Part shown: piece by piece, positions 1 through 8,560 of the stretch
Layout of the letters: each line of letters opens with the position of its first letter
Numbering within the stretch: the stretch's first letter is position 1
Assembly (NCBI RefSeq): GCF_013004645.1
Contig: NZ_JABEME010000010.1
Coordinates: forward strand, 62,001 to 126,000
Direction of reading: 5' to 3'
Source: Stenotrophomonas africana
GTDB lineage: Bacteria > Pseudomonadota > Gammaproteobacteria > Xanthomonadales > Xanthomonadaceae
DNA length: 64,000 bases
Program-made: the position numbers and the translations under genes
The notes under the pieces: model-generated
Databases searched by the model: none
Told to the model about the DNA's origin: nothing
What the model saw: only the letters and a program-made list of their open reading frames with translations

Positions 1-101
1 CTCAGCGCCAGCGCCGAAGCCACCGGCAGGCCGAAGAACATGCCCAGCACGATCAGCGAGGGACCGGCAAAAATCCAGCCGGCAAGTGAAGTACGTTTCA
101 T
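1..101 (-). CDS. sugar ABC transporter permease, MalF type (5' end only)
   Basis: Only the first ~33 codons lie in the window; the rest runs off the left edge. The visible N-terminus (MKRTSLAGWIFAGPSLIVLG) is a short basic segment followed by a first membrane helix, the usual start of MalF/UgpA-type inner-membrane permeases of carbohydrate importers. Its ATG overlaps the stop codon of the binding-protein gene (ATGA at 98-101), so the two are translationally coupled. Together they form the core of a CUT1-type sugar importer; the second permease and the ATPase are presumably further left. Substrate unknown. Because only one helix is visible, the family call rests largely on the neighbour. Confidence 0.7.
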   Translation of the reverse strand, partial: MKRTSLAGWIFAGPSLIVLGMFFGLPVASALAL

Positions 102-1438
102 TGGGCGCTCCCGGCGGCCACGGCACTGCTCGATTGCGGCGCCGGCACGCGCTGCTGCAGGCGTTGTTGTTCATGCATCCAGCGGCGCTTGGCCAGCACC
201 TTGTCCACGCGCTGGTCCAGCTCTTCCACCGCCTTGTCCTGCGGCAGGCCACCGCGCACCACCTTTTCGGTGACGATGCGCATTTCCTGCACGATGCGCT
301 CCCATTCGAGCACCTTCGGGGTCGGCTTGACCCGCTCCAGCTGGTCACGGAACGCCGCTGCCAGCGGATCATTGGCCAGCGACGGCGCGCTCCAGGTGCT
401 GCGGCGCGGCGGCAGGTCGCCGATGATCGAATGGAATTGCGCCTGGATCCGCGGCCGCGACAGGAACTCGATCAGCTTCCAGGACGCTTCCTTCTGCTGC
501 GACTTGCGGAAGATCACCAGGCTGGTGCCACCGGCGATGCCGGCGCCAGGGCCCTCCGGGCCGGGAAGCGCCGCAGTGCCCCACTGCCCTTCCAGTTCCT
601 TCGGCTGCAGCTTCTTGAACTCACGGATGTTCCAGGGCCCGGAAATGTAGAACACGTTGAAGCCGCGGAAGAACTCATCCCAGACGTTGGAAATCTGTGT
701 CTCCGACATCTTCGGCGCCCAGCCCTGCTCGAACATGTTGGCGTAGAAGGCCAACGTGCGGCGGAACCCCGGGCTGGCGAAATTGCCGCGGGTGTCATCG
801 TCGCGCAGCAGCGGATCGGGCTGCTGCAGCGCCAGCGACAACTGCTGCTCGAACTCGTTGATCGGCATCAGCACCGCATAGCGGTTCGGGCCCTGCATGC
901 GCTTGATCGCCGCCATCTGTTCGTCCCACTCCGCCCACGTGCGCGGCGGGTGGTCGTAGCCGGCCTTGGCCAGCAGATCCTTGCGGTAGTAGATCAGACG
1001 CGTGTCGACATACCACGGCACGCCGACCAGCTCGCCATGGATCACATTGGTATCCCAGATGCCCTGGAAGTAGTCCTTCGGGTCGACCACGGCCGAACGC
1101 TGCACGAACGGCTGCAGCGGGGTCAGCGCATCCAGCTCGGCGAACTCCGGCACCCAGGTGTTGCCGAGCTGGCACACGTCCGGCAGACCGTCGGCGGCGA
1201 ACGCGGTCAGCAGCTTTTCGTGCGCAGCGGTCCACGGGATGTTCTGCACATCCACCTTGATGCCCGGGTTCTCGGCTTCGAACTCATGGATCAGTTCGCT
1301 GACCACCTCGGCTTCGCGGCCCATCGCCCAGAAGCGCACGGTGGTGGTGCCCGGTTCGGTGCGGGCGCAGCCGGCCACGGCCAGTGCGGCCAGGGCTGGC
1401 AGTGTCCAGCGGCGCAGACGGTCGATCCAGTTCGGCAT
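98..1438 (-). CDS. extracellular solute-binding lipoprotein of a carbohydrate ABC importer
   Basis: A 446-residue family 1 (CUT1) solute-binding protein that would capture an oligosaccharide in the periplasm and pass it to the adjacent permease. The chosen ATG gives a lipoprotein signal with lipobox VAGC (Cys24); a longer open frame exists upstream but it reads through the previous gene. Visible family features are the early 'VRFWAMG' strand, the Trp-rich binding cleft segments and a C-terminal 'KVLAKRRW' helix region. The gene starts 5 nt after the stop of the glycoamylase-like gene and overlaps the permease by 4 nt, so it belongs to the same operon, under the predicted LacI-type operator at 3101. 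The sugar cannot be told from sequence. Confidence 0.9.
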   Translation of the reverse strand: MPNWIDRLRRWTLPALAALAVAGCARTEPGTTTVRFWAMGREAEVVSELIHEFEAENPGIKVDVQNIPWTAAHEKLLTAFAADGLPDVCQLGNTWVPEFAELDALTPLQPFVQRSAVVDPKDYFQGIWDTNVIHGELVGVPWYVDTRLIYYRKDLLAKAGYDHPPRTWAEWDEQMAAIKRMQGPNRYAVLMPINEFEQQLSLALQQPDPLLRDDDTRGNFASPGFRRTLAFYANMFEQGWAPKMSETQISNVWDEFFRGFNVFYISGPWNIREFKKLQPKELEGQWGTAALPGPEGPGAGIAGGTSLVIFRKSQQKEASWKLIEFLSRPRIQAQFHSIIGDLPPRRSTWSAPSLANDPLAAAFRDQLERVKPTPKVLEWERIVQEMRIVTEKVVRGGLPQDKAVEELDQRVDKVLAKRRWMHEQQRLQQRVPAPQSSSAVAAGSAQ

Positions 1439-1442
1439 CGGG

Positions 1443-3047
1443 TTACTTGCCCTGGCCTGTGTTGCGGTTGGCATTGTTCTTCTGTTCCTGCGCGGCAGCC
1501 GCGCGTGATTCGGCGATACCCACCGCGCGTGCCGCTGCGGCCTTTTCGTCTTTCTGCAGTTCCAGCGGCTGGAACGAACCTTCCGGCGCCAGCCAGCCGC
1601 CACTGAACCCCGCCCGCTCCAGGCCCTTGCGGATGTACGGGTTCTTCTTCATCACTTCCCAGACGAAGTCATTGCGGTAGTTGGCGATCATGGTCAGGAT
1701 CGGCCCCTGGTCGATGGCGATGTAGTCGCTGGCGACCCAGCCACGATCCGGCACCACGCGGCCGGTCTTGATCGGGATGTCGTAGTTGAAGCTGGGATTG
1801 AACGAATCCAGGAAGCCGTAGCTGGAATAGATGTAATCGCCGTAGCGCTTGTGCATCTCCAGCGTGGCCGGGATCACCTGTTCCGGCGCGAACACCACCG
1901 ACGCGATCGCGGCAGTGGGGGCGATGGTGCCGTCATCGAAATTCTCGCGCAGGCCAGCGCCGCGTGAAGAGTAATGGCGGAACTGGCGCTGCTCGCCGCG
2001 ATAGTCCTGGGTGGTGTTCTGTGGTCCGTCGCTGGCGGTCAAACCCCACACGTTTTCGCCGTACTCCTTCCACTGCATCGGATTGGCGATGGCATACTCG
2101 CGCTGGGCCAGGGCGGCCGAGCGGCTGTTGAGGAAGTAGGTGCTGCCACGCTCGCGCATGTACGCGTCCTGGATGTCGCGGAAGTCGATCCAGACATGGC
2201 TGTACTGATGGCCGAACAGCGGACCGAAGGACAGGTACTCCTGGCCTTGGTAGACGCCCCAGTCGTTGTCATAGGTACGCGTCCACACCGTCCACGCATC
2301 CGGGCTGACCGGGTGCGTCGGCGAACCCAGGGCGAGGATGTAGACCATCATCGCCTCGTTGTAGCCCATCCAGTCGTGGTCGATGAAGCCGCTCTCGGGG
2401 AACCAGCCCATCGAGATCAGCGGCGCGCGCTGCTGCAACCACGGCCAGTCGACCTTCTTGTACAACGTATCGGCGATCTGGCGGATTTCCTTTTCGCGCG
2501 GATCGTCACCGTCGTAGTACGACTGCGCGAACAGCACGCCCATCATCAGCAGCGCGGTATCCACCGAGGACAGCTCGACCCAGCTGTCGTAGCGGCGGCC
2601 TTCCTGCATGTCCAGGAAGTGGTAGTAGAAGCCCTTGTAGCCGGCCTTGCCGGTGCGCTGCGGGCCCATCGGCACGTCGCGGAAGAACTTCAGGGTGGTC
2701 AGGGTGCGGTCGATCGCCTGGTTGCGGCTGACCCAGCCGTTCTCGATGCCGATCGGATAGGCGGTCAGCGCGAAGCCGACCGAGGCGATGCTGGCGAACG
2801 GCCGCGACGGGTAGCGGTCCGGGGTCAGGCCGTTGATCTCGTTGGTGGTGTCCCAGAAGAACTGGAAAGTACGGCGCTCGATGTCATCGAACAGCGGCGG
2901 CAGCTCCGGCTTCATCGGCCGCGGCGGTGCATCGGCCTCGATCAGGATCACCGGCGGCCGCGGCTTGGCAGGCTCCTGCTGGGCCGGCTGGCAGGCAGCA
3001 GCGGCCAGGCTCAACGCCGCGGCGGACAACAGATGGCGTGCCTGCAT
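1443..3047 (-). CDS. glycoamylase-like lipoprotein (putative glucan/oligosaccharide hydrolase)
   Basis: 534 residues with a lipoprotein signal peptide (lipobox ending AAAAC, Cys19) and a glycoamylase-like (alpha/alpha toroid, PF10091-type) domain over most of the length. The entry motif 'LFDDIERRTFQFFWD' and the repeated 'W..YNEAMMVYILALGSP' region are typical of this family, which includes enzymes acting on beta-glucans and related oligosaccharides. The ATG at 3047 has a GGAGGA Shine-Dalgarno sequence about 8 nt upstream; the open frame extends 16 codons further without one. First gene of an operon with the ABC importer genes. A 14-bp LacI-type site lies 53-66 nt upstream of the start codon. 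Likely role: trimming oligosaccharides in the periplasm before import. The substrate is inference. Confidence 0.82.
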   Translation of the reverse strand: MQARHLLSAAALSLAAAACQPAQQEPAKPRPPVILIEADAPPRPMKPELPPLFDDIERRTFQFFWDTTNEINGLTPDRYPSRPFASIASVGFALTAYPIGIENGWVSRNQAIDRTLTTLKFFRDVPMGPQRTGKAGYKGFYYHFLDMQEGRRYDSWVELSSVDTALLMMGVLFAQSYYDGDDPREKEIRQIADTLYKKVDWPWLQQRAPLISMGWFPESGFIDHDWMGYNEAMMVYILALGSPTHPVSPDAWTVWTRTYDNDWGVYQGQEYLSFGPLFGHQYSHVWIDFRDIQDAYMRERGSTYFLNSRSAALAQREYAIANPMQWKEYGENVWGLTASDGPQNTTQDYRGEQRQFRHYSSRGAGLRENFDDGTIAPTAAIASVVFAPEQVIPATLEMHKRYGDYIYSSYGFLDSFNPSFNYDIPIKTGRVVPDRGWVASDYIAIDQGPILTMIANYRNDFVWEVMKKNPYIRKGLERAGFSGGWLAPEGSFQPLELQKDEKAAAARAVGIAESRAAAAQEQKNNANRNTGQGK

Positions 3048-3100
3048 GGCGCGATTCCTCCGGTGGTCTGATCGATGGGAAAGCATAACGTCCAATGATC

Positions 3101-3114
3101 TGAAATCGTTTACA
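3101..3114. promoter_or_regulatory. LacI-family operator upstream of glycoamylase/ABC operon
   Basis: TGAAATCGTTTACA (reverse TGTAAACGATTTCA) is a pseudo-palindrome with the central CG typical of LacI-family operators. It fits TGNAAACGNTTNCA exactly, the same pattern as the site in front of the LacI-family gene itself (7496). It lies in the promoter region of the minus-strand operon starting at 3047. Confidence 0.65.
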
Positions 3115-3124
3115 AGCTGCGTTC

Positions 3125-3149
3125 AAAAAAAACCACGAAAAACGTGGTT
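3125..3149 (-). terminator. intrinsic terminator of the TonB-dependent receptor gene
   Basis: On the minus strand a 7-bp stem (AACCACG/CGTGGTT, loop of five T) is followed by a run of eight T, about 150 nt after the receptor stop codon. It separates the receptor transcript from the promoter of the glycoamylase operon. Confidence 0.75.
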
Positions 3150-3162
3150 TGACACCGCGATC

Positions 3163-3278
3163 ATTGCCCACGCCGCTGCCCCCTGCCCGGCAGCGGCGTG
3201 GGCAATGGACCGGCACGAAGCCGGCCATTGCCGTTTTCACGCGACCGATGCCGCCGGCGGAGCGGCGGCATCGGGTCG
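3163..3278. repeat. three tandem long hairpins, two sharing an arm
   Basis: Between the receptor stop (3296) and its terminator are three stem-loops. The first has perfect 18-bp arms at 3163-3180 and 3189-3206. The second pairs 3201-3214 with 3220-3232. The third pairs 3242-3255 with 3264-3278. The first two share bases 3201-3206 and so cannot both form in full. They could be REP-like elements or 3'-end stabilising structures. Confidence 0.7.
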
Positions 3279-3295
3279 TGCATCTACACCCGGGC

Positions 3296-6200
3296 TTAGA
3301 AGCGGAAGCCCACTTCGGCCTTGATCTGACGCGGCGTACCGATGATGTCGCCGGTCTCGTTGTAGCTGGCCTGCAGCTTGCCGTTGGTCTTGACGTAGTT
3401 GTAGGTGGAGAAGTTGTCGAAGTTGAAGACGTTGATGATATCGATACGTGCGTACAGCTCGGTATCGCCCGGCATCTTGAACGTCTTCGTCGCCTGCAGG
3501 TCGACCGAACGGTAGCCGAAGATCTTGCCGCCCACCAGGAACTTGCCGGTGGCGTTGGGCACGGCCGCCTGCGGCGTCGGCAGGGTGTAGCCGCTGGCCT
3601 GCATCACCGGGTACCAGTCGTTGACGGCGGTCGGGGTGGCCAGGGTGATCTTGCCGCCGAAGGTGATGCCCCAGAAGCCCGCGTACGAACCGGTCACCAC
3701 CAGGCGGTGGCGCGGTGCGCCGTTGGAGCGGATGGTCGGATAGTCGCCGATCAGACCGCGGTCAAACGCGTACTTCTCGTTGATGTCGCGATTGTGGCGG
3801 GCGGTGGTCCAGGTATAGGCGATGGAGGTACCCCAGCCGCTTTCCTTGGTGAACGGCTTCTGCGCCGACAGCAGCACCTGGGTGGCACGGGTCTTGATGC
3901 CCTGCTGGCCGATGATCAGGCTGCCGAAGCCCGGCACGTTGCAGCTCCACGCCTGGCTCAGGCCCGGGTCGGTGCCACCGCACAGGCGCGGGTCATCGAA
4001 GAACTGGCCGGTCGGGTAACGGTTGCCCAGGGTGAAGGCGAAACCGTCGTAGCTCAGGGTGCGAGCGATGGTGGCATCGGTCAGCCACTCGCCGATCCGG
4101 TTGCTCATGCCCAGGCTGAACTGGTCCGAGTACGGCGCCTTCAGCTTGTTGTTCAGCAGGTCCACTTCCAGACCGGCATTGCTGGTCGCGCCGACCAGGG
4201 ACTGCAGGTTGCCGATGCCGTTGAGCAGGTTCGGGTTCCAGTCATAGCAGGCGGCCTGACCGTTGATGCAGGTGCCGGTGGCCGGGTTGCGGAAGTAGAT
4301 GGTCGGCTGCGGCAAAGCCAGCTTGGTGGTTTCCAGCTGCAGGTTGTCGAACAGGTCGCGGTCGTAGGACCGGCCGGCACCGCCGTGGATCACGTGCTGC
4401 TCGTCGGCATTGATGTCATACGAGAAGCCCAGGCGCGGCTGCCAGGCATCCTTGAACGCCTTGCGGTTGTGGCCGTTGCTGATGTAGTCGCTGATGTCCA
4501 GGCCACCCAGTGCCAGCGAATCGGCGTAGGTCTGGCCGGCGGGCGCACGCGGATCCTGCGAATAGATGGCGTCGACCACCTGCTGCGGGGTGACGAAATT
4601 CAGGTAGGTCGGGGTCTTTTCGTAGTCCCAGCGCAGGCCGATGTTCAGCTGCAGGTGGTCGTTGACCTGCCAGTCGTCCTGGATGAACACACCGTACTGC
4701 TTGGACTTCGAACGCACTTCGCCGGACACGCCCGACACGCCGGTCACCGGCTTGACGAACTGCGCCTTGTACGGAATCGAATCCGGGAAGTCCGGGTCTC
4801 CCAGGGAATAGGTGAAGGTCGGGTTGATCTGCGCCGCGTCGGAAGCGTACAGGTCGATCTGCTTGTACTTCACGCCCATCTTGATGGTGTGGTCACCGGC
4901 CCACTGAATGCCATCCAGGGTCAGGTTGTCTTCGATCGACCAGCCCTTCTGGCCCTTCACCTGCGAATCCAGAGCCGATGCACCGCCGATCTTCACCACG
5001 GTGCGGTCTTCGGGACCGTCCGGCGCGGTGTAGGTGATGCCGTTGGCCAGGGTCAGCGGGGTCGGATTGTTGAACGAATCCTCGTGGGTGACCATCAATT
5101 CGTTGTAGTAACGCTCACCGCTGTGGTTCCAGCGCAGGGCGTAGCGACGGTCGGTATTGACCACTTCGCGCCCGGCCTGCGGCGAGGTCTGGCCACTGAA
5201 CTGCGACTGGGTTTCGTCGCGGTCCTGGAAGGTCAGTTCAATGCGATCGTTGTCGGTCGGCTCGAAGTCGATCTTGCCGAAGATCAGATCCTGCTGGAAC
5301 GGCTGGCTGGCCGGGCCGAGGCCGGCGGCGCCGGCCGGCGGCAGCAGGCCCGCAGCGCCGGTGACCGCGCCGTCCGGCGCGATGGTGACCGGCAGATCGA
5401 AGCGCTTGGCTTCGTAGGTGACAAAGAAGTGCGCCTTGTCCTGGATGATCGGGCCGCCCAGAGCGAAGCCGTATTCCTTCTCGGCCGAGACCATCTTGTC
5501 CTTGCCGCCCTGACGCTCGGCCGGGGTCTTGGCACGCATGTCCTCATCGGTGTAGCGGTAGAACGCCTCACCCTTGAACTCATTGGTACCGGACTTGGTC
5601 GCAGCAGTCACTGCGGCGCTCGACACCTGGCCATACTCGGCCTTGTAATTGCCGCTGATGACCTTGTATTCACCGATGGCGAGCTGCGGGAACGGGTTGC
5701 CGGCGCTGCCGGACTGGCCGGCCACGCCGCCACCCTTGACGTAGCTCTTCTGGCCCACGCCGTCGATGTACACATTGGTGCCATCGGCATTGGTGGCACC
5801 GCCGCGCAGCGAGGTATTGCCCTTGGCGTCACGGGTGAAGATCAGGCCCGGCACCGCATCGGCGAACTCCAGGAAGTTGCGCGAGACCTGCGGGGTGGTC
5901 TGGATCTGCTGCAGGCTGACGGTCTTGCCGACTTCGGAGGTGCGCACTTCCTGCAGCAGGGTCGGCGCGACGACGTTGACAGTGTCCAGGTTGGTGGCCG
6001 CGGTCGAACCCGGAGTGCTGCTGGCAGCGCCGGCAAAGTTCAGGGTAGCGGTCGAGGCCACGGTGACGGTGACCTTCTGCGACTGGCCGTTGGCAACCAC
6101 GTTGTAGGTGCCCGGGTCCAGGCCCATCAGCGAGTAGCTGCCATCGGCACGCACGGTGCCGCGACGGACGGTACCGGTGGCCACGTTGGTGGCGGTGACT

Positions 6201-6352
6201 TCGGCGCCGGCCTGGGCGCCGGAAACCTGGCCGCGCAGGCTGGCGTTGGCCGACTGCGCCATGACGTTCGGAGCGGCGGCCAGCATCAGGCAGCTGACCA
6301 GTGCGGTGCTCAGCAGCCGGCGTGCCGGCGTGCGGAAGGTGGTGTGCATCAT
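3296..6352 (-). CDS. TonB-dependent receptor with N-terminal carboxypeptidase-regulatory-like domain (Oar-like)
   Basis: A 1018-residue outer-membrane receptor that would import a large substrate, probably a glycan fragment, using TonB energy. In order: signal peptide (cleavage near 'NVMAQ'), a carboxypeptidase-regulatory-like Ig fold at about residues 35-115 ('LRGQVSGAQAGAEVTATN'), a plug with 'SLRGGATNADGTNVYIDG', and a 22-strand-type barrel ending in the C-terminal aromatic 'VGFRF'. Two adjacent ATGs are possible; the first (6352) is better spaced from the GGAG ribosome site. The gene is monocistronic between the LacI regulator and the terminator at 3125-3149. Position beside a sugar importer and a glycoside hydrolase suggests a saccharide rather than iron, which is inference. 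Confidence 0.9.
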   Translation of the reverse strand: MMHTTFRTPARRLLSTALVSCLMLAAAPNVMAQSANASLRGQVSGAQAGAEVTATNVATGTVRRGTVRADGSYSLMGLDPGTYNVVANGQSQKVTVTVASTATLNFAGAASSTPGSTAATNLDTVNVVAPTLLQEVRTSEVGKTVSLQQIQTTPQVSRNFLEFADAVPGLIFTRDAKGNTSLRGGATNADGTNVYIDGVGQKSYVKGGGVAGQSGSAGNPFPQLAIGEYKVISGNYKAEYGQVSSAAVTAATKSGTNEFKGEAFYRYTDEDMRAKTPAERQGGKDKMVSAEKEYGFALGGPIIQDKAHFFVTYEAKRFDLPVTIAPDGAVTGAAGLLPPAGAAGLGPASQPFQQDLIFGKIDFEPTDNDRIELTFQDRDETQSQFSGQTSPQAGREVVNTDRRYALRWNHSGERYYNELMVTHEDSFNNPTPLTLANGITYTAPDGPEDRTVVKIGGASALDSQVKGQKGWSIEDNLTLDGIQWAGDHTIKMGVKYKQIDLYASDAAQINPTFTYSLGDPDFPDSIPYKAQFVKPVTGVSGVSGEVRSKSKQYGVFIQDDWQVNDHLQLNIGLRWDYEKTPTYLNFVTPQQVVDAIYSQDPRAPAGQTYADSLALGGLDISDYISNGHNRKAFKDAWQPRLGFSYDINADEQHVIHGGAGRSYDRDLFDNLQLETTKLALPQPTIYFRNPATGTCINGQAACYDWNPNLLNGIGNLQSLVGATSNAGLEVDLLNNKLKAPYSDQFSLGMSNRIGEWLTDATIARTLSYDGFAFTLGNRYPTGQFFDDPRLCGGTDPGLSQAWSCNVPGFGSLIIGQQGIKTRATQVLLSAQKPFTKESGWGTSIAYTWTTARHNRDINEKYAFDRGLIGDYPTIRSNGAPRHRLVVTGSYAGFWGITFGGKITLATPTAVNDWYPVMQASGYTLPTPQAAVPNATGKFLVGGKIFGYRSVDLQATKTFKMPGDTELYARIDIINVFNFDNFSTYNYVKTNGKLQASYNETGDIIGTPRQIKAEVGFRF

Positions 6353-6372
6353 CAAGTCAATCTCCGGGTGGC

Positions 6373-6386
6373 GGTAACCGCTTGCG
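6373..6386. promoter_or_regulatory. probable LacI-family operator upstream of TonB-dependent receptor
   Basis: GGTAACCGCTTGCG (reverse CGCAAGCGGTTACC) matches 11 of 14 positions of the TGNAAACGNTTNCA pattern seen at 3101 and 7496. It sits 21-34 nt upstream of the receptor start, within the 76-nt gap after the regulator gene. It also lies in a wider inverted repeat, GGTAACCGC / GCGGTACC. Confidence 0.5.
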
Positions 6387-6428
6387 CGGTACCTGCGATC
6401 AATCAAAAAAGAAGGAACGCCTCTGGCT

Positions 6429-7451
6429 TCAATGGCCCGATGGCGGAGTGGTGGAATCGCGAACTATCAAGCGGGGAACCAGGGTCTGCTTGTCCCCTGT
6501 CCCGTCCGTGGAGGTGCCGTCCATCAACTGCAGCAGGCGCGTCATGGCCCGGTCGCCGAGCTCGGCGATGCTGACCTGCATGGTGGTCAGCGACGGGTGG
6601 ACGAAACGCGCCAGTGGAATGTCATCGAAACCCGCCAGGGCGACATCGGCCGGAACACGGACCCCTGCCTGCGTGAACGCATACAGGCAGCCCAGGGCCA
6701 TCATGTCGTTGGCGGCGAACACGGCATCGGGCAGCGCTCCGGCTGCCAGCAACTCCTGACCGGCGCGATGGCCGGAAGCTTCGTCGAAATCACCGGGCAG
6801 CTCGATGCCCTCGGCGCCACTGCCAAAAGCCACCAGCGCGTCACGGAAGCCGCGCAGGCGCTCGCGCGCGTCGAAGTTGAGGTCCGGGCCAGAAATGAAT
6901 GCAATGCGGCGGTGGCCGGCGTCCAGCAGGTGGCGGGTCATCGCCATCGCACCGGCATGGTCGTCAATGCTCAGCACCGGGTGGTCCTGCCCGGGCAGAT
7001 AGGTGTTGATCAACACCGTCGGCAACGACTGCGGCAGGTTGTCGGTCAGGAAACCGGGGCTCTCGGCATAGGGCGAGAGCACCAGCAGGCCGTCGACGCG
7101 ACCGCGCATGGCGCGCAGGGCCGCGCCCTGCTGTTCCTGGTCGCCGTGATAGCTGGACACCAGCAAGTGCTGGCGGCGGCTACGGGCGACGTTGTCGATG
7201 CCACGCATCAGCTCGGAGAAGAACTCGCCGTACAGATCCGGCAGCACCACGCCCACCGTATTGGTGCGGCGGCTGCTCAGGCTGCGGGCGGCGGCGTGCG
7301 GGGTGTAACGCAGCCGTGCGGCGACCTCCAGCACAAGCTGGCGTACCGGTTCGGCGACATTTTCATGCCCGTTGAGCGCGCGGGAAACCGTGGCCACGGA
7401 GACCCGGGCTTCGCGAGCGACGTCTTTGATTGTGATAGCTGCCTTGTTCAC
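6429..7451 (-). CDS. LacI-family transcriptional regulator
   Basis: 340 residues. An N-terminal helix-turn-helix ('TIKDVAREARVSVATVSRAL') is followed by a hinge helix ('AAARSLSSRRTNTVGVV') and a periplasmic-binding-protein-like effector domain. I chose the GTG at 7451, because GGAGGG lies 8 nt before it; an in-frame GTG at 7466 would overlap that ribosome site. It presumably represses the neighbouring receptor and hydrolase/ABC operon and itself until a sugar binds, since three similar operators (3101, 6373, 7496) lie at exactly these promoters. Effector unknown. Confidence 0.9.
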   Translation of the reverse strand: MNKAAITIKDVAREARVSVATVSRALNGHENVAEPVRQLVLEVAARLRYTPHAAARSLSSRRTNTVGVVLPDLYGEFFSELMRGIDNVARSRRQHLLVSSYHGDQEQQGAALRAMRGRVDGLLVLSPYAESPGFLTDNLPQSLPTVLINTYLPGQDHPVLSIDDHAGAMAMTRHLLDAGHRRIAFISGPDLNFDARERLRGFRDALVAFGSGAEGIELPGDFDEASGHRAGQELLAAGALPDAVFAANDMMALGCLYAFTQAGVRVPADVALAGFDDIPLARFVHPSLTTMQVSIAELGDRAMTRLLQLMDGTSTDGTGDKQTLVPRLIVRDSTTPPSGH

Positions 7452-7495
7452 GAAGCCGCCCTCCACGGCTTGGACCTACCAGCATTGGCGCGGAA

Positions 7496-7509
7496 TGTAA
7501 GCGTTTCCA
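7496..7509. promoter_or_regulatory. LacI-family operator upstream of the regulator gene
   Basis: TGTAAGCGTTTCCA (reverse TGGAAACGCTTACA) is a CG-centred pseudo-palindrome, 45-58 nt upstream of the GTG start of the regulator. It fits the same pattern as the site at 3101, so autoregulation is likely. Confidence 0.6.
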
Positions 7510-7614
7510 TCTGGGCTTGTAAACAGTCCGTTAGGCGAATGTCCCGAAATGGACATGAAAATCTGTCCGTGGCGAGGCTCGTGCGGACCGGCCAGGACAG
7601 TGCGGGACAAGGGC

Positions 7615-7890
7615 TCAGCCCTGTTCTGACGGGGTATGTGCGCGGATGGACAGCGCGTGGATATCGGTCTCCATCATCGACCCCAGTGCGGCGTACACCG
7701 CGCGATGCCGGGCCAGCGGGCCCAGTCCGGCGAAGCGTTCACTGACCACATGCACGTTGAAATGGCCGCGACCGTCGCGCGCACCGGCGTGGCCGGCATG
7801 CCGATGGCTGTCGTCTTCGATTTCCAGCACGCTGGGGACCAGCGCCTGTTGCAGCGCATCACGCATTCGCGAGATCCGTTCCGCGTTCAC
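7615..7890 (-). CDS. BolA family protein
   Basis: 91 residues with the BolA/IbaG fold: '[26 protein letters not shown]', then '[29 protein letters not shown]'. The His residues of the 'SHRHAGH' segment and the later 'FNVHVVS' strand are those used by BolA proteins to bind Fe-S clusters together with monothiol glutaredoxins. Likely role: Fe-S trafficking and stress adaptation in the cytoplasm. It overlaps the upstream YciI gene by 4 nt, so both are one transcription unit. The family call is firm; whether it is BolA proper or a paralogue is not. Confidence 0.9.
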   Translation of the reverse strand: MNAERISRMRDALQQALVPSVLEIEDDSHRHAGHAGARDGRGHFNVHVVSERFAGLGPLARHRAVYAALGSMMETDIHALSIRAHTPSEQG

Positions 7891-8186
7891 GGCAGCACCT
7901 TGCGGAACGGACGCACCTGTACGCGGGTGTAGACGCCGGCCGCAACGTAAGGGTCGGCGTCGGCCCAGGCCTGGGCCTGCAGCAGCGATTCGAACTGCGC
8001 GATCACCACCGAACCACTGAAACCGGCCGGGCCGGGGTCTTCACTGTCCACCGCCGGGCACGGCCCGGCCAGCAGCAGGCGGCCTTCGTCACGCAGCGCG
8101 TGCAGCCGCGCCAGGTGCTCCGACCGCGCCTGCAGCCGCTGCGCCAGCACATCCTGGCCGTCATAGCCTTCAATCACATACCACAC
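7887..8186 (-). CDS. YciI family protein
   Basis: 99 residues of the small ferredoxin-like YciI (DUF1330/YCII) family: '[20 protein letters not shown]', '[21 protein letters not shown]', and '[20 protein letters not shown]'. The conserved His ('EHLARL') and the Asp of 'DADPY' are the residues thought to matter in the family. Biochemical role unknown. The GTG start at 8186 has an AGGA site about 7 nt upstream. Co-transcribed and overlapping with bolA. A second YciI-like gene sits in the arginine/proline operon (42537). Confidence 0.85.
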   Translation of the reverse strand: MWYVIEGYDGQDVLAQRLQARSEHLARLHALRDEGRLLLAGPCPAVDSEDPGPAGFSGSVVIAQFESLLQAQAWADADPYVAAGVYTRVQVRPFRKVLP

Positions 8187-8560
8187 GGCATTTCCTCGCT
8201 TGCGTTGTCGGGTGCGCAGATTCTAGCCAATGCGGCCCCCGCCCCGGCCCGGCTGGACACTGGCGCGACAAAGGCTTACCCTAGGCTCCATTGCACGTGG
8301 CTGGATGCAGCAGCCCGTCGGTTTTTGCGGCCAACGCAGCCCCCGACGACCGTCCCGCTGCTTCAAACCGGTCCACCTGGCCGGGCCACGTAGACGACCT
8401 CCCCGTAGTTCCGTCGCTGCCGTTTCCTGCGGCGCGTCCTGCTGTTTGATATGTGTGGAATCGCGCCGATCCCGGCGTGTCTGGTGCCCTGGGGCTCCGT
8501 GGCGTTGGCCCGGCGAACCCGGTGCCGCGACTGGTCCGTTGCAATCCTGATGTCCATTAG
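8187..8560. other. 374-nt intergenic region, divergent promoters expected
   Basis: Lies between the minus-strand YciI/BolA unit and scpA. It must hold both promoters but I see no convincing -35/-10 pair, RNA gene or repeat. A 37-codon frame starting at 8451 overlaps the scpA start and looks like chance. Confidence 0.4.

Noticed and set aside
3149..6574. Very long plus-strand open frame opposite the TonB-dependent receptor
   Set aside because: GC-rich antisense shadow; its composition is low-complexity and the minus-strand receptor has a signal peptide, domains and ribosome site.
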